Shown: piece after piece, positions 44,028 to 55,100 of the stretch
How positions within the stretch are numbered: position 1 is the first letter of the stretch
How the letters are laid out: each line of letters opens with the position of its first letter
Assembly: GCA_008000375.1 (NCBI GenBank)
Contig: SMOI01000074.1
Coordinates: 52,505 to 116,504 of the forward strand
Origin: Poteriospumella lacustris
Lineage: Eukaryota > Sar > Chrysophyceae > Chromulinales > Dinobryaceae
Length of the DNA stretch: 64,000 nt
Direction of reading: 5' to 3'
The notes under the pieces: generated by a model
What the model was told of the DNA's origin: nothing
Databases searched by the model: none
The model's input: only the letters and a program-made list of their open reading frames with translations
Made by a program: the position numbers and the translations under genes

Positions 44028-46523
44028 ATGACGCTCTTCTTGGCATGGCTGTGCATGACTGCCGTCGTCTCCACCGTCGGGGCGTCGTCCGTGTTTTTGG
44101 CCAACGATGGCAACCGAATCTCTTTCGGCAACCAGTTCGTCCAGGCGGTTGTGAATTCCAAAACAAACGAGTTGGAGGCCTTGTTCGGTGATTTCTATGG
44201 CACTGGAAATTTTACGACGAATGTGTTGAGCAAACCTTTTCGCTTGGAAGACGCGAGTGGTCGCGCTGTTGAGCGCAAGGCGTTGGCTTGTTCGGCAGTG
44301 TTGAGTCCGACCAAGGACAGCGTGTCCGTCACCAGCAAGGTCATGGTTGGTGACGTTGAGGAGGATTGGACGTTCCTTGTAACCGAATCCAGTCGATCGG
44401 TGTCGCTGAATCTGGCGGGACGTGTTGTCGCCGACGTGACGACCACGTCGCTCTCGTACGATCTTTTCCTCGCCGCCCCGTCGCTCTATGGGTTGTTCGC
44501 CACCGGGACCGTCCAGATGATGGGCCACTCAGCTGCGTGTCTCGGGAGCGAAGAATCGCTCTCTCGGGCGTATTTCCTCGGCGACGGCTCGGCGCTGGAC
44601 GTCGTCCTCCGGTCGCCGGTGCAGGGCGTTGTCTTCCGATCCGACGCGGCCGGCAAAGATGGCTATCACTCCGCTCTGGAGCTGCTGGTGGCGGGTGCTA
44701 AGTACCCACGCATTTCAAAGAGCTACTACGGCGCGTGGTCGCCCCAGTGTTGGTCTGGCGCAGTGGCGGTGACCGTCCCCGCAGGAACGACGTGGGCTCT
44801 CGACGTGGCGCTTCTCCCGAACAACGGTAACTTCCCGGTGTACAGTGTTCGAGACGTGCTCGATGCGTCCAATATGGGCGACGCGACGCAGCTGGCGACG
44901 CATCTGCTGGGTGTGTATCCGTCGGCGGTGGGTTGCCTGCAGAGCTACTATGACAAGCAGCGCGGCATCGTCGCGCCGACGGTGTCCCACCCCGACGTCG
45001 GCTACAGCCCCGACACCAACTTCTTCGACCCCGACAACTTCCTCACGCTCTCGGCGATGCTCTACGCTGCAGACCCCGCGCTGCTTCGCGAACTGCGCGA
45101 CGTTCTCGAGCGCACCGCTGAGACAATGTGCGGCATCGGCAGCGACCAGGACGCGCACTACTGCGCCCAGCCGCGCCAGCGTCTGCACCATCAGCCGTAC
45201 GTCACCCAGCGACATCGCGCTGTCGACGCTACGGCGGCGAGCGGACGTAAGGGCCAGCTGATGCATCACTTCGTGTCGCTGGCGCCGACGTACGAGTCCA
45301 TCGCCGGCTCGGAGCAGCTCGGGCCCAACATCTTCTGGACGCTGATGGCGCTGCGTTACATGTCGCTGAGCCAAGATCGCAGCTGGACGCTGCGCTACTT
45401 CCCTTACATCGACCTGTCCTCCCGCTTCATCCTCTCCTTCGTCGACCAGCACAGCGCGCTCGTCGACGCGCCGGGGCCGCTGTGGATCGACGTGCTCGTG
45501 CGCGAGAACTACACGAGCGACAGCGCGGCGATGCTGGTGGCGGCCCTTCCTCAGCTGGCCGATTACTACGACCTCGTCGCCACACTCGACGCGTCCGATC
45601 AGTCGCTGGCACCGACCTCATCGCTGCGTGACACCGCGCGGGAGATGCGCGCTCTGGCGGAGCGCGTGGCCGCGGCGATGCGCGCACAGTTGTGGGCGGC
45701 GGACGACGACCACTTCGTGACGCAGCGCAACAAGGACGGCAGCGTGCGCGACTTCGTCGACTACGACGCGAACCTGCTCGCCGTGGCGGCCGGTGTGCTG
45801 CAGAACGACGAAGCTGCCGAGCGCCGGCTGCTCGCGCGCGTTGACCGCGGCAACTACACTCACGTGCGCGCGACGTGGTGCAGCGAGCGGCCGTACACGG
45901 GCGACGCCTGCGACTGCTACATCGTCGGCGGCAGCGTCTGCGGAGACTCAGTTGTTACGCTGGCGCGCATCGGCTGGGTCGACGCGCTGGCGCGCCACCG
46001 CGTCGGGGACGTCGACACCTTCCAGCGGCTGCTGCTGCAGCCGCTGCAGCGCGACCTGCTGCAGTACACGTGGCTGTACGAGCGCTACGACTCCGACGGC
46101 CAACAGACGCGCACGCCGTTCTATTTCGAGTACCCTGCATTGGTGACGATGCTGCTGCGAGAGGTGGCGACGGGGCTGTCGGTGGGCTTGCAGCGCGTGG
46201 AGGTGCGTCCGATCGACTCGAGCAGCCGCCTGCTCTACCGCGTTGGCAGCGACGAGGACTCGCTCGTCGTCGAGGTCGACCGGCGCCAGGCGCCAGACGA
46301 GGTCTCTGTTCGCCTGCCTGGTAGCTCCGATTCCGCATGGCTACGCACGGTGGAGGTGCACAGCTTGGCGCCGAACGCGGAGTACACGCTGGAGCAGCGC
46401 GACGTGTCCGGAGGCCGGGTAGTCGCTCGCGACGCGGTGCGCACCGATGCGCGCGGAATCCTGCGCTTCGACGCCACCTTCTCTTCTCAAATGTCCTTCG
46501 TCGCTCGTCGCGTCGCCGCGTAA
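44028..46523 (+). CDS. secreted six-hairpin glycosidase-like protein
   Basis: One intronless frame encodes 831 aa with an N-terminal signal peptide (MTLFLAWLCMTAVVSTVGAS). The first 280 residues are beta-rich. From about 290 to 720, paired helices with WTLMALRYMSL, DAPGPLWIDVLVRENYTSDS and AMLVAALPQLADYYD recall the (alpha/alpha)6 toroid of six-hairpin glycosidases and related enzymes. NFTTN and NYTSD are possible N-glycosylation sites. Acidic catalytic residues cannot be assigned. The C-terminal 100 residues look like a small beta domain. It could instead be a non-catalytic relative. It lies just upstream of the inverted CDC73 duplication and is not part of it. Confidence 0.6.
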   Translation: MTLFLAWLCMTAVVSTVGASSVFLANDGNRISFGNQFVQAVVNSKTNELEALFGDFYGTGNFTTNVLSKPFRLEDASGRAVERKALACSAVLSPTKDSVSVTSKVMVGDVEEDWTFLVTESSRSVSLNLAGRVVADVTTTSLSYDLFLAAPSLYGLFATGTVQMMGHSAACLGSEESLSRAYFLGDGSALDVVLRSPVQGVVFRSDAAGKDGYHSALELLVAGAKYPRISKSYYGAWSPQCWSGAVAVTVPAGTTWALDVALLPNNGNFPVYSVRDVLDASNMGDATQLATHLLGVYPSAVGCLQSYYDKQRGIVAPTVSHPDVGYSPDTNFFDPDNFLTLSAMLYAADPALLRELRDVLERTAETMCGIGSDQDAHYCAQPRQRLHHQPYVTQRHRAVDATAASGRKGQLMHHFVSLAPTYESIAGSEQLGPNIFWTLMALRYMSLSQDRSWTLRYFPYIDLSSRFILSFVDQHSALVDAPGPLWIDVLVRENYTSDSAAMLVAALPQLADYYDLVATLDASDQSLAPTSSLRDTAREMRALAERVAAAMRAQLWAADDDHFVTQRNKDGSVRDFVDYDANLLAVAAGVLQNDEAAERRLLARVDRGNYTHVRATWCSERPYTGDACDCYIVGGSVCGDSVVTLARIGWVDALARHRVGDVDTFQRLLLQPLQRDLLQYTWLYERYDSDGQQTRTPFYFEYPALVTMLLREVATGLSVGLQRVEVRPIDSSSRLLYRVGSDEDSLVVEVDRRQAPDEVSVRLPGSSDSAWLRTVEVHSLAPNAEYTLEQRDVSGGRVVARDAVRTDARGILRFDATFSSQMSFVARRVAA

Positions 46524-47016
46524 TCCCGATGGATTGCGTGTTTCCTTCCACGCCGGGATCGGTGTGTCTCCCATGACGGACGCGCGTCGGTCGTTGGGGA
46601 CCTTCGTGTCCGTAGAGTAGCCAAGACAGCAGCCTTCCATATGTATTTCGTAGTTGTGGGTCTTCCGTTGTCGCCACACGTTAACTTCCAAAGCCTACTT
46701 TCCACCTATTGTATTAGATTCAGTCTAAACACTTCGCACGGCACAGCGGACGACGAAGGTCAAATGAAATGAAAGAACGAAAACGACGATGGATCGGGCC
46801 AGCGGCGGGAGGACGACGATGGGCGAAGGGGATATGCCGCGACCCGGAGATCCGGATAAACCGCCAGCAAAGAGCGGGTTTCCAACCGAACCGTCGTCAA
46901 AACTCTCGTTCGCGACGCCTCGACGAACTGGATCACTACTCCATACTCGAAGAACGATTTGCTTCTACGGCTGCCTGACTTGTCATTGGTGTATCCCATT
47001 CACTACCACCCAAAGA
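46524..47016. promoter_or_regulatory. region upstream of left CDC73
   Basis: The first 234 bp are unique and follow the glycosidase-like stop. The remaining 259 bp belong to the left palindrome arm and so are shared with the region upstream of the right CDC73. No gene is supported; a frame upstream of the CDC73 ATG is open but has no earlier ATG of conserved context. Confidence 0.45.
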
Positions 47017-48291
47017 ATGAGTGATCCGTTGTCGCTTGTTCGCAAGGCGATCGCAGCGGGCGAGTCGTTGGCGCTGGTGGACGGGAGTTACAGTTTGGGC
47101 GGGTTTTCGTTTCCTCCCGACACGAAGACGGCATTCAAAAGATCGCTGGGAGGTAAGAAGCCTTGCGTCTTGTTTGTCGTTTGCTACCGCCACCTTATCG
47201 ATGTATATGCTTCCGGGATTCGCAGCGGACGAGCACTACCACACGCTGCGCGAGATCGTGTTTTGTTACGAGAATGCGAAGCTTCCTTTGGTCGGCTACC
47301 GGACGAATTGCTTGCAAGAAAAGCTGAAAGCTCTCGTGGAGGCTGATCGCGCAGCGCTGATCAGCTATTTGAGAGGCGAAACGGCGACGTGTCCGCAAAT
47401 CGACCAGCAAGCGGTGGAGGCGTACGTTCCGCCGGCTCCCACATCAACAAGACCGAAGCGAAAGGCGGAAGAAATTAGCACGGTGGCGCCAGCCGAGGGC
47501 ACAGTGACGTCAGCGGACGCCGATCGCCTGTCGAAGCTGCGGTCGAAGTTCTTCCCGCTGTATGCGTCGAAGTCGTCGATCTACAACATCGCGGGCAAGG
47601 TACACGGGCCGGTCGCCTTTGTTGTCCTCGATTCGCGTGCTCATCTATTCACGTTTGTTTACAGGACGACTTCCGCAGCGTGCTGAAGATATTCAACAAC
47701 ACAGTGCTGCAGCGGGCGTCGGAGAGCGGCAAGAGCCAAGCTGCCGGCAGTGCGGCCCCGGCGCCCAGCAGCAGTGCCCAGCGGGCGAAACCTATCATCG
47801 TCGTCCCGAGCGCGTTGACGTCCGTCATCAACATGTTCAACGCGAAGAAGTTCCTCGAGGAGGGCACGTATGTGAAGCCCGAGGCTGCCATTGAGATGGG
47901 CGCCGCGGCCAAGAAAGTGGACGTCGTCGTGCGTCGGATGGGCGGCCAGCGCGTGCAGCTCTACAAACTCATCGACGACCCAACCAATCTGCCTCCCGAG
48001 GAGTGGTCTCGAATCGCAGCTGTGTTCGTGACGGGCCAGCGTTGGCAGTTTAACCGCTGGCGCGAGTCCGACCCCGTGCAGCTCTTCCAACAGACGCTCG
48101 CCACGCACCTCACACTCGAGGGTCGCCCGGTGGACCCCACAGTGCTGTCGTGGAACTGCCGTGTGCTGAAAGTAGACGAGTTCAAGGACTACGTCAATGC
48201 GGGCGTCGTAAGTCAGTTCTGGCTGAACCTGGACGACTTCATCCAGCGGAAGAAGCCGCACCTGGCCTCGGCGCCGACTGCACAGTCATAG
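47017..48291 (+). CDS. CDC73: CDC73/parafibromin, Paf1 complex subunit (left copy)
   Basis: Cdc73 is a subunit of the Paf1 complex, which travels with RNA polymerase II and promotes elongation and histone modification. Exons 47017..47152, 47226..47599 and 47665..48291 give 378 aa. The N-terminus (DPLSLVRKAIAAGE, then LPLVGYRTNCLQ) matches the parafibromin N-terminal domain. A Lys/Arg patch (RPKRKAEE) in the linker may be a nuclear signal. The C-terminal Ras-like domain begins KPIIVVPSALTSVINMFNAK and FLEEGTYVKPE, and ends FWLNLDDFIQRKK. The protein is shorter than animal parafibromin (about 530 aa) but similar to compact protist forms. The copy is complete and identical to the one on the other arm. 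Confidence 0.93.
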
Positions 48292-48575
48292 GTCGTCGAC
48301 GCCTCGCTCTTGTAATCCCGTTTACTTCAGTATTGCGGTTTGTGAATCGCGTGTGTTATGACTCAAGCTTCCGTTCAGAAAGAGGCGTTCGCATAGATTT
48401 GGCGAAGCTCGACGAAGAGCGCCCACTCCCTGCGGTTGGGTGACTTCTTAGTTTTGACGGAAACGCCTTCGCTAGTCACGCCTCAGCAGAACTCGCTCGC
48501 TTTCTACGGCACCAACTCAAGCACAGCATAAGGCTCACAGCTAATACTTCGTTAAAAAAGGGTTACAAGAGCGAC
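48292..48575. other. spacer between the two convergent CDC73 copies
   Basis: These 284 bp lie between the two stop codons, of which 276 bp are unique. CTCTTGTAA occurs just inside each arm in inverted orientation. No gene is visible; it must hold both 3' ends. Confidence 0.6.
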
Positions 48576-49850
48576 CTATGACTGTGCCGTCGGCGCCGAC
48601 GCCAGGTGCGGCTTCTTCCGCTGGATGAAGTCGTCCAGGTTCAGCCAGAACTGACTTACGACGCCCGCATTGACGTAGTCCTTGAACTCGTCTACTTTCA
48701 GCACACGGCAGTTCCACGACAGCACTGTGGGGTCCACCGGGCGACCCTCGAGTGTGAGGTGCGTGGCGAGCGTCTGTTGGAAGAGCTGCACGGGGTCGGA
48801 CTCGCGCCAGCGGTTAAACTGCCAACGCTGGCCCGTCACGAACACAGCTGCGATTCGAGACCACTCCTCGGGAGGCAGATTGGTTGGGTCGTCGATGAGT
48901 TTGTAGAGCTGCACGCGCTGGCCGCCCATCCGACGCACGACGACGTCCACTTTCTTGGCCGCGGCGCCCATCTCAATGGCAGCCTCGGGCTTCACATACG
49001 TGCCCTCCTCGAGGAACTTCTTCGCGTTGAACATGTTGATGACGGACGTCAACGCGCTCGGGACGACGATGATAGGTTTCGCCCGCTGGGCACTGCTGCT
49101 GGGCGCCGGGGCCGCACTGCCGGCAGCTTGGCTCTTGCCGCTCTCCGACGCCCGCTGCAGCACTGTGTTGTTGAATATCTTCAGCACGCTGCGGAAGTCG
49201 TCCTGTAAACAAACGTGAATAGATGAGCACGCGAATCGAGGACAACAAAGGCGACCGGCCCGTGTACCTTGCCCGCGATGTTGTAGATCGACGACTTCGA
49301 CGCATACAGCGGGAAGAACTTCGACCGCAGCTTCGACAGGCGATCGGCGTCCGCTGACGTCACTGTGCCCTCGGCTGGCGCCACCGTGCTAATTTCTTCC
49401 GCCTTTCGCTTCGGTCTTGTTGATGTGGGAGCCGGCGGAACGTACGCCTCCACCGCTTGCTGGTCGATTTGCGGACACGTCGCCGTTTCGCCTCTCAAAT
49501 AGCTGATCAGCGCTGCGCGATCAGCCTCCACGAGAGCTTTCAGCTTTTCTTGCAAGCAATTCGTCCGGTAGCCGACCAAAGGAAGCTTCGCATTCTCGTA
49601 ACAAAACACGATCTCGCGCAGCGTGTGGTAGTGCTCGTCCGCTGCGAATCCCGGAAGCATATACATCGATAAGGTGGCGGTAGCAAACGACAAACAAGAC
49701 GCAAGGCTTCTTACCTCCCAGCGATCTTTTGAATGCCGTCTTCGTGTCGGGAGGAAACGAAAACCCGCCCAAACTGTAACTCCCGTCCACCAGCGCCAAC
49801 GACTCGCCCGCTGCGATCGCCTTGCGAACAAGCGACAACGGATCACTCAT
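48576..49850 (-). CDS. CDC73: CDC73/parafibromin, Paf1 complex subunit (right copy)
   Basis: This is the mirror copy, with exons 49850..49715, 49641..49268 and 49202..48576. It encodes the same 378-aa protein and has the same introns, base for base as far as I compared. Its promoter lies in a 343-bp interval shared head to head with the ADD/PHD gene, partly inside the right arm. No disabling change is seen, so both copies should be functional. A near-identical intron sequence implies very recent duplication, ongoing gene conversion, or an assembly artefact. Confidence 0.93.
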
Positions 49851-50193
49851 TCTTTGGGTGGTAGTGAATGGGATACACCAATGACAAGTCAGGCAGCCGT
49901 AGAAGCAAATCGTTCTTCGAGTATGGAGTAGTGATCCAGTTCGTCGAGGCGTCGCGAACGAGAGTTTTGACGACGGTTCGGTTGGAAACCCGCTCTTTGC
50001 TGGCGGTTTATCCGGATCTCCGGGTCGCGGCATATCCCCTTCGCCCATCTTCGTCCGCCCGCCGCTGGTCCGAACCGTCGTCGTTTTCGTTCTTTCATTT
50101 CATTTGACCCCAATATCCACTGGACAGTTTTTCATAAGTCAGTAGGAATCTCTTATCTCCATAATTGTATCTCTTTGCTTGAGGCAGTGGACG
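49851..50193. promoter_or_regulatory. divergent promoter of right CDC73 and the ADD/PHD gene
   Basis: Of these 343 bp, 259 lie in the right palindrome arm. The last 84 bp are unique and AT-rich (about 50110-50180). The two CDC73 copies therefore share proximal upstream sequence but have different distal contexts. Confidence 0.45.
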
Positions 50194-52050
50194 ATGGAGT
50201 TTTCCGACGAAGAAGAAGTTGGCCTTGTGGTCGCCGTCGCGGCCGAGTCAGAGCAAACAGGGAATATCGGCATGATGATCATTCAAAAGCACCACGAAAC
50301 ATCCTTCTCCGTCGCATTCTGCGCAGCTGGTGAAGCGAAGATCGCCGACATTGACTGTGTGAATGTCGACATCAAGGAACGACGTGTCAACGTCCTCGAC
50401 CCCATGTGTGCAGAGTTCCGAGAGAGCTCGTACATAATTGGAGATCGAGGTCATCTGCAGCTTTTCGTTGACGCTCAAGCCGATTGCCAGCGAGTATGCA
50501 ATTTGTACTTGGAACTTAGCAGCCGCTTCCGTGACGCCTACCACGGCGCCGTGTACAGCGAGGTGGGACTGCAGCACGGCGGCTTCATGACTGAGGAGCT
50601 GCTGCGACTTCAATCGTTGTCACTGCGCAAAGTTGAGTCGGAAATTCGAGGGGAGTTAGGATCGACGAAAGGGGCTGCGGAAACAAGTGGGTGTAACGCG
50701 CTTGATGGCGGCAACGTGCGCTGCTTTTATTGCGCGGCCACCAGCGCCGACAAGGACGCGCCCGACTTTTTCAATCACCCATACGTGCCATTTGCGTCCG
50801 ATAGGAGCCGCATATTCATGTGCTCCATATGCTTGGGAAACTGGAAAGACTACCGAGACGCGGCGCAGCAGGAGCAGCAGTTGATTTTGGCGGGCGAAGT
50901 CAACGAGGAGGTGTGCGCGCTGTGTTCGGACACGCCGGACACTCTCATCCTCTGTGCCAGTTGCCAGCGCTCGTACTGCGGAGGATGCCTAGCTCTTGTG
51001 TTGGGTGAGGCAGCGGAGCGGCGCATTTCGAGTAGCGAGGCCCAGTGGCGCTGCATGGCTTGTGCTTGTCGCGTCTCGGCGCAGCCGCTGCTGTCGAGAG
51101 ACGTGTGGATGAGTTGGCGCAGACTGCAGGCTCTGGCTTCTCCTCCGCCCAGCCGTCCGCCGTCCTCTGCAAATCGCTTGATCAGCAGTCCCGGCAGGAC
51201 CACCTCGAGTGGCTCGGTTGGCCAGGCAGCACCACAGCAAACGTCGAGAAAACGGAGCCGCGACAGCAGCAGCAGTAGCCCCGTCACCGGCGGCAAGAAC
51301 ATCGCGCCGGAACTTGTGAACGCAGATGCTGGCGTGAGTCGGCCTCGTACGCAACGAGGAAGGGGATCACAGAGAAGCAGCGGCCGGGGTCTCACGGCGG
51401 CGGCGGCGGAGACGGGGACGGATGAACTCTTCTACTTCGCGCAGTACATTGACTACATCGAACGGCGGTGTGAAGCGGAAGAAAACGGCGTCGACGCAGA
51501 GCTTGAGGAGACAGACGACGCGTGTTTCCTGTGCAAAGATGGAGGCGAGGTGGTGGAGTGCGACTTCGGTCGCACTGCAGCCGCACGCCGCACCGCAGCC
51601 AACGCGCAGAGCGCGACGAGCAGTGCGGCGCGGTGCCGCTGTCGAAAAGTCTATCACAGCTACTGCCTCGACTACGAGGTGGCGGCGAATGTCAAGGTCT
51701 GGCTGTGTCCGCGCCATTACTGCAGCGCCTGCGGGAAGCGCGACGCGTTACGCTTTCTCTGCGCCTTTTGTCCTCTGTCGCTGTGCGGGCCATGTGCACC
51801 CACGTTTGCCGCCAAATACGGTCGCGACTTGTACGCACCGTTGCCCTTCATGCCGGCGTCGCAGTCTCCCTATTGCTCGGAGATGGTGAACATCGCGTGC
51901 GAGCACTGCGCTGATCAATGCGATCGCCTCGCACAGCGAGATCCTGTAGCCAACGCTCGCCGTCATTTCACGCGATTGGGTGAACGGCAGTCGTTCGCCA
52001 CGTCGGTTGACTTGTCCACGGAGTCTACGACAGAGGAGCAGTCAACATGA
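50194..52050 (+). CDS. ADD-domain plus PHD-finger chromatin protein
   Basis: A single exon encodes 618 aa, starting MEFSDEEEVGLVV. Residues about 178-295 match an ADD domain, the histone H3 reader of ATRX and DNMT3. A GATA-like finger (CFYC ... NHPYVPF ... CSICLGNW) is followed by a PHD-like part (EEVCALCSDTPDTLILCASC, then SYCGGCLALVLG, ending WRCMAC). A Ser/Arg-rich linker follows. A second, extended PHD-like finger lies at about 440-565 (DACFLCKDGGEVVECDF ... KVYHSYCLDY ... VWLCPRHYC ... CAFCPLSLCGPC). No helicase or methyltransferase domain is present. A chromatin reader role is likely. It neighbours the Paf1-complex gene CDC73 head to head, which may be coincidence. Confidence 0.8.
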   Translation: MEFSDEEEVGLVVAVAAESEQTGNIGMMIIQKHHETSFSVAFCAAGEAKIADIDCVNVDIKERRVNVLDPMCAEFRESSYIIGDRGHLQLFVDAQADCQRVCNLYLELSSRFRDAYHGAVYSEVGLQHGGFMTEELLRLQSLSLRKVESEIRGELGSTKGAAETSGCNALDGGNVRCFYCAATSADKDAPDFFNHPYVPFASDRSRIFMCSICLGNWKDYRDAAQQEQQLILAGEVNEEVCALCSDTPDTLILCASCQRSYCGGCLALVLGEAAERRISSSEAQWRCMACACRVSAQPLLSRDVWMSWRRLQALASPPPSRPPSSANRLISSPGRTTSSGSVGQAAPQQTSRKRSRDSSSSSPVTGGKNIAPELVNADAGVSRPRTQRGRGSQRSSGRGLTAAAAETGTDELFYFAQYIDYIERRCEAEENGVDAELEETDDACFLCKDGGEVVECDFGRTAAARRTAANAQSATSSAARCRCRKVYHSYCLDYEVAANVKVWLCPRHYCSACGKRDALRFLCAFCPLSLCGPCAPTFAAKYGRDLYAPLPFMPASQSPYCSEMVNIACEHCADQCDRLAQRDPVANARRHFTRLGERQSFATSVDLSTESTTEEQST

Positions 52051-52137
52051 CGAGGAGTCTGCGGGCGGTAGTCGTGTGTAATCTCAATTTACAAAATGAA
52101 AACTTGCTGCGGTTGCGTCTTCCTGGCCGCTCGCTGC

Positions 52138-55100
52138 TCACGACGGCAACACAGAACGATTGTGGCCCAAGCTGCCCTGCTCCACCGTCAACGAGTCGTC
52201 ACCGCGAGGTGAGACAAACGTCGACGACCCCATCGAGGCCGACGCCGCCGACGGCACCGGGGTGTCAGGGTCCTCAGCGCAGTGCTCTAAGCCCTCGAAG
52301 GTGTCCAACACCGCGCGCTGCCAGAAGCGCGACGCGTAGCGATGCGGCTCGATGGCGCTGAGTCCGTCGGGGTCGGCGAACTTCACATAAGTCTTCAGGA
52401 AACGCTCGATGCGCTTGTTCCAGTCCCACTGCTGCAAAATATCGATGACTCCGACGTAGTAGGTGCCCGGGCCCTCGACGACGACGGCCTTCAAGCCCGC
52501 GGAGAAGTCACCATCCACTCCGCCGCAGACAGACTGCTGGCGCCACGCGTCCTTCTCACTGGCCGCGTGACTTCCGCGGTGATCGGCGTGGACGATGGGC
52601 GCGACGGAGATGTCGATAGGTCCAGTTCGCCCGCCAGGTGCAACGGCCGTGGAGGAGGCACGAGTGATGGCTACCACGTCGCTTGGTCGCTCGGAACTGC
52701 TCGGTGCGGTGGAGGAAACACTCGCTGCGCCGCCGTGGTCGGCTGCGTCCTGTCCTTCGCGCGACAACACGCGGAAGCGTTCCCGTCGTACGCCGATCAA
52801 CAGAGAGTAGTCCATGAAGTTCAAGTCCCGCAGGAACACGATGTCTCGGCGAATCGTCTCCGCCAAGAGCGCGGATGTATCGGCCTCCAAGACAATGGGG
52901 TGCTGCAGGTCGTTGTCCTGGTACAGAGGGGCCTCCTTCTCCACCTCCTCCTCTTCCTCCTCATCGCCGGGCAGTTGAATCGGAGCGTTATCGGACTCCG
53001 AAAGGGAACGCAGACGATCTAGATGAGCCTTCTTCCGTGTGCGCATTTGCCGGCGCGCGTTGTCCCGCAGCATTGCAACGCGTTGCTGCCGCACCTTCCC
53101 GTTTTGTCCGTGTCTGTTCACCCACGAGCCCTTCAAATCGTAGCGCTCTGACAAGGGAATCAGAGGAAAGACGTTCAACATGACGCAGAAGTACAGCTCC
53201 ACGCCATACATGACGAGGCTGTGGACGCCCAGGAAGCGCACGATGAGGGAGTTCGGATAGCGCTTTAGGTGTGCGAGGTACTGAGGGAGGACGCGTCGCA
53301 GCGACGCAGATTCCGTCTCCGACATCGTCTTCACGATGTAACGCTGGTCCTTCGAGAAGAACAAGAAGGCACCGGACCGTCCCTCCGAGAAGCGCTCTCT
53401 ACACGTTGTTTCGAAGGCATCGGCGTACGACAGTGCGTCGATGTTCTGCATTTGCCGCAGCTGCGCGAAGATTCTCGGCGCATAGTCTTTGAAACGGAAC
53501 TCTCTATAGGCAGGAGACAGTGCAGCACGTGCGCGGTCTACTGCTGTTTGCAATGCTCGGCTTAGCTGCGAACCCGACGAGGAAGCACTATTCTGAGACA
53601 GATTCCGCAAGTCGTCGTTTGGCCCGACGCCTGCGTCGCTGGCCAGTCTGCCTTCGTGCAAACGCCGCCAGCCTGAGCTGCCGATTGGAGGGGAGCCCAT
53701 GGCAGCTTGCTTTGTCTCTTCGCCGCCGCGATTCTGCAAACCGTACTCCACGTCCATAGTGTCTCGCCACTTGATGGTCGCCGCGCTGTCTGTGCTCTCC
53801 AATCGCTGGGACTGCGACTGGTGACCACTGTCGCGCAGCTCAATGCCTTCCTCGTCCTGTTCGCTAAGACTTTCGCGAGCCTTGCTGCCGCTGGATTGGT
53901 CCGCCGCGTGATTGCCGCGACTTTGCATGTAAGGTGTGTGGTTCTGCGAGCGAGTTTTAGCGGCCAACGGATTGTGCGTTTCTTCGGTCCCTTCAGAACG
54001 ATCGTCGTTGCGCTTCCCACTGCCTCCACCGAGATTCTTCACTTCTGAGTTCAGAGCGTGTAAGTATTTCCGCGACAATCGCTTGTTTTGGAGTCGCTCG
54101 ATTTCCTGGAGCCTCGACAACGCTTCGCGGTCGCCCGCCGATACGTCGCCAGTGGCACCAGCAGGACGAGCGTTCCAACTGAACAGACTCGACCTGGTCT
54201 CGCTACTTGGATCGTTTTCTTTTCTCTCAGAGTCTGGCCGTGTAAGGGACGCCCGAAGACCGTCTGGGCAGACTTCGTATGCGAACAGTCGCGTTTCGTT
54301 TTCTGCTCCTGGAGGTGTCGACTCCCGCTCGGCTTCGCCACTCTCTGTCGCCGCACAAATGATGCCTTGTGTGGCGAAGTACAATATCTCCGCCCGCAGA
54401 GCGGAATTCAAATGAGGCTGCAACAGCAGTCGCTCCTTCGCGATGTCTTGCAGCATTTCGGCAGGCAACGAGAGGCGGAAAGGATGCAAGTCCTTCCAGG
54501 TCACTTCGCCGAAGTTCGAATAGAAAATAATCATCAGCGCCCATATACCTCGCATGGAATAGAAATACGCAGGCACGGGACTGACGCTAGAATTTGTTCC
54601 GTTTCGAACAAAAGTCGCAAATTCAATGGCGAAAACGACGCAACCGTACACCACGTACGCGGCGGTGTATCGCTTGGAACGCTCCATGATCGACAACCGA
54701 TTGCCGATGGTCTTCGATAATCCTTGTTCAACCCCTTTGTAATATTGGAAGTTCGCCCAAATACAATAGCAAAAGATAATGACACTAGGCAGGTAATAAA
54801 AGACGGTCTGAGGGTAGTTGACTTCGTGGCTTTCTCGGCGGGGCTGAACCCAGAAGATTCCCAGTCGCGACAATCCAAACACCTGAGGACCACAAGCAAT
54901 TACCAAAATAGCACTTGCTGCGGATATGCCAATCACAGTTACTGCATAAAACAGTCGATTCTGCTTGAACGAGGTGAAAGGGTTTGTGTAAGCCGTACGA
55001 AGATCGAGCGATATGATCATGAAGCACAATTCGCTTCCCAGCAAAGCGAATTGCGAGATGAAACTCATGAATGCTGCCAGTCGAGATGCATTACAATAAA

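Larger units (their letters stand above)
46758..50109. repeat. near-perfect inverted duplication (palindrome) carrying CDC73 twice
   Basis: The left arm, 46758-48295, and the right arm, 48572-50109, are reverse complements. Paired positions always sum to 96867, so no indel is seen in the arms. The spacer is 276 bp (48296-48571). All open frames inside, on both strands, are identical between arms. The only differences I found are five substitutions clustered at the outer edge (about 46790-46820 against 50047-50077). Just inside the inner edge the left side has 11 extra bases (TCGACGCCTCG) before CTCTTGTAA resumes on both sides. Confidence 0.97.
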
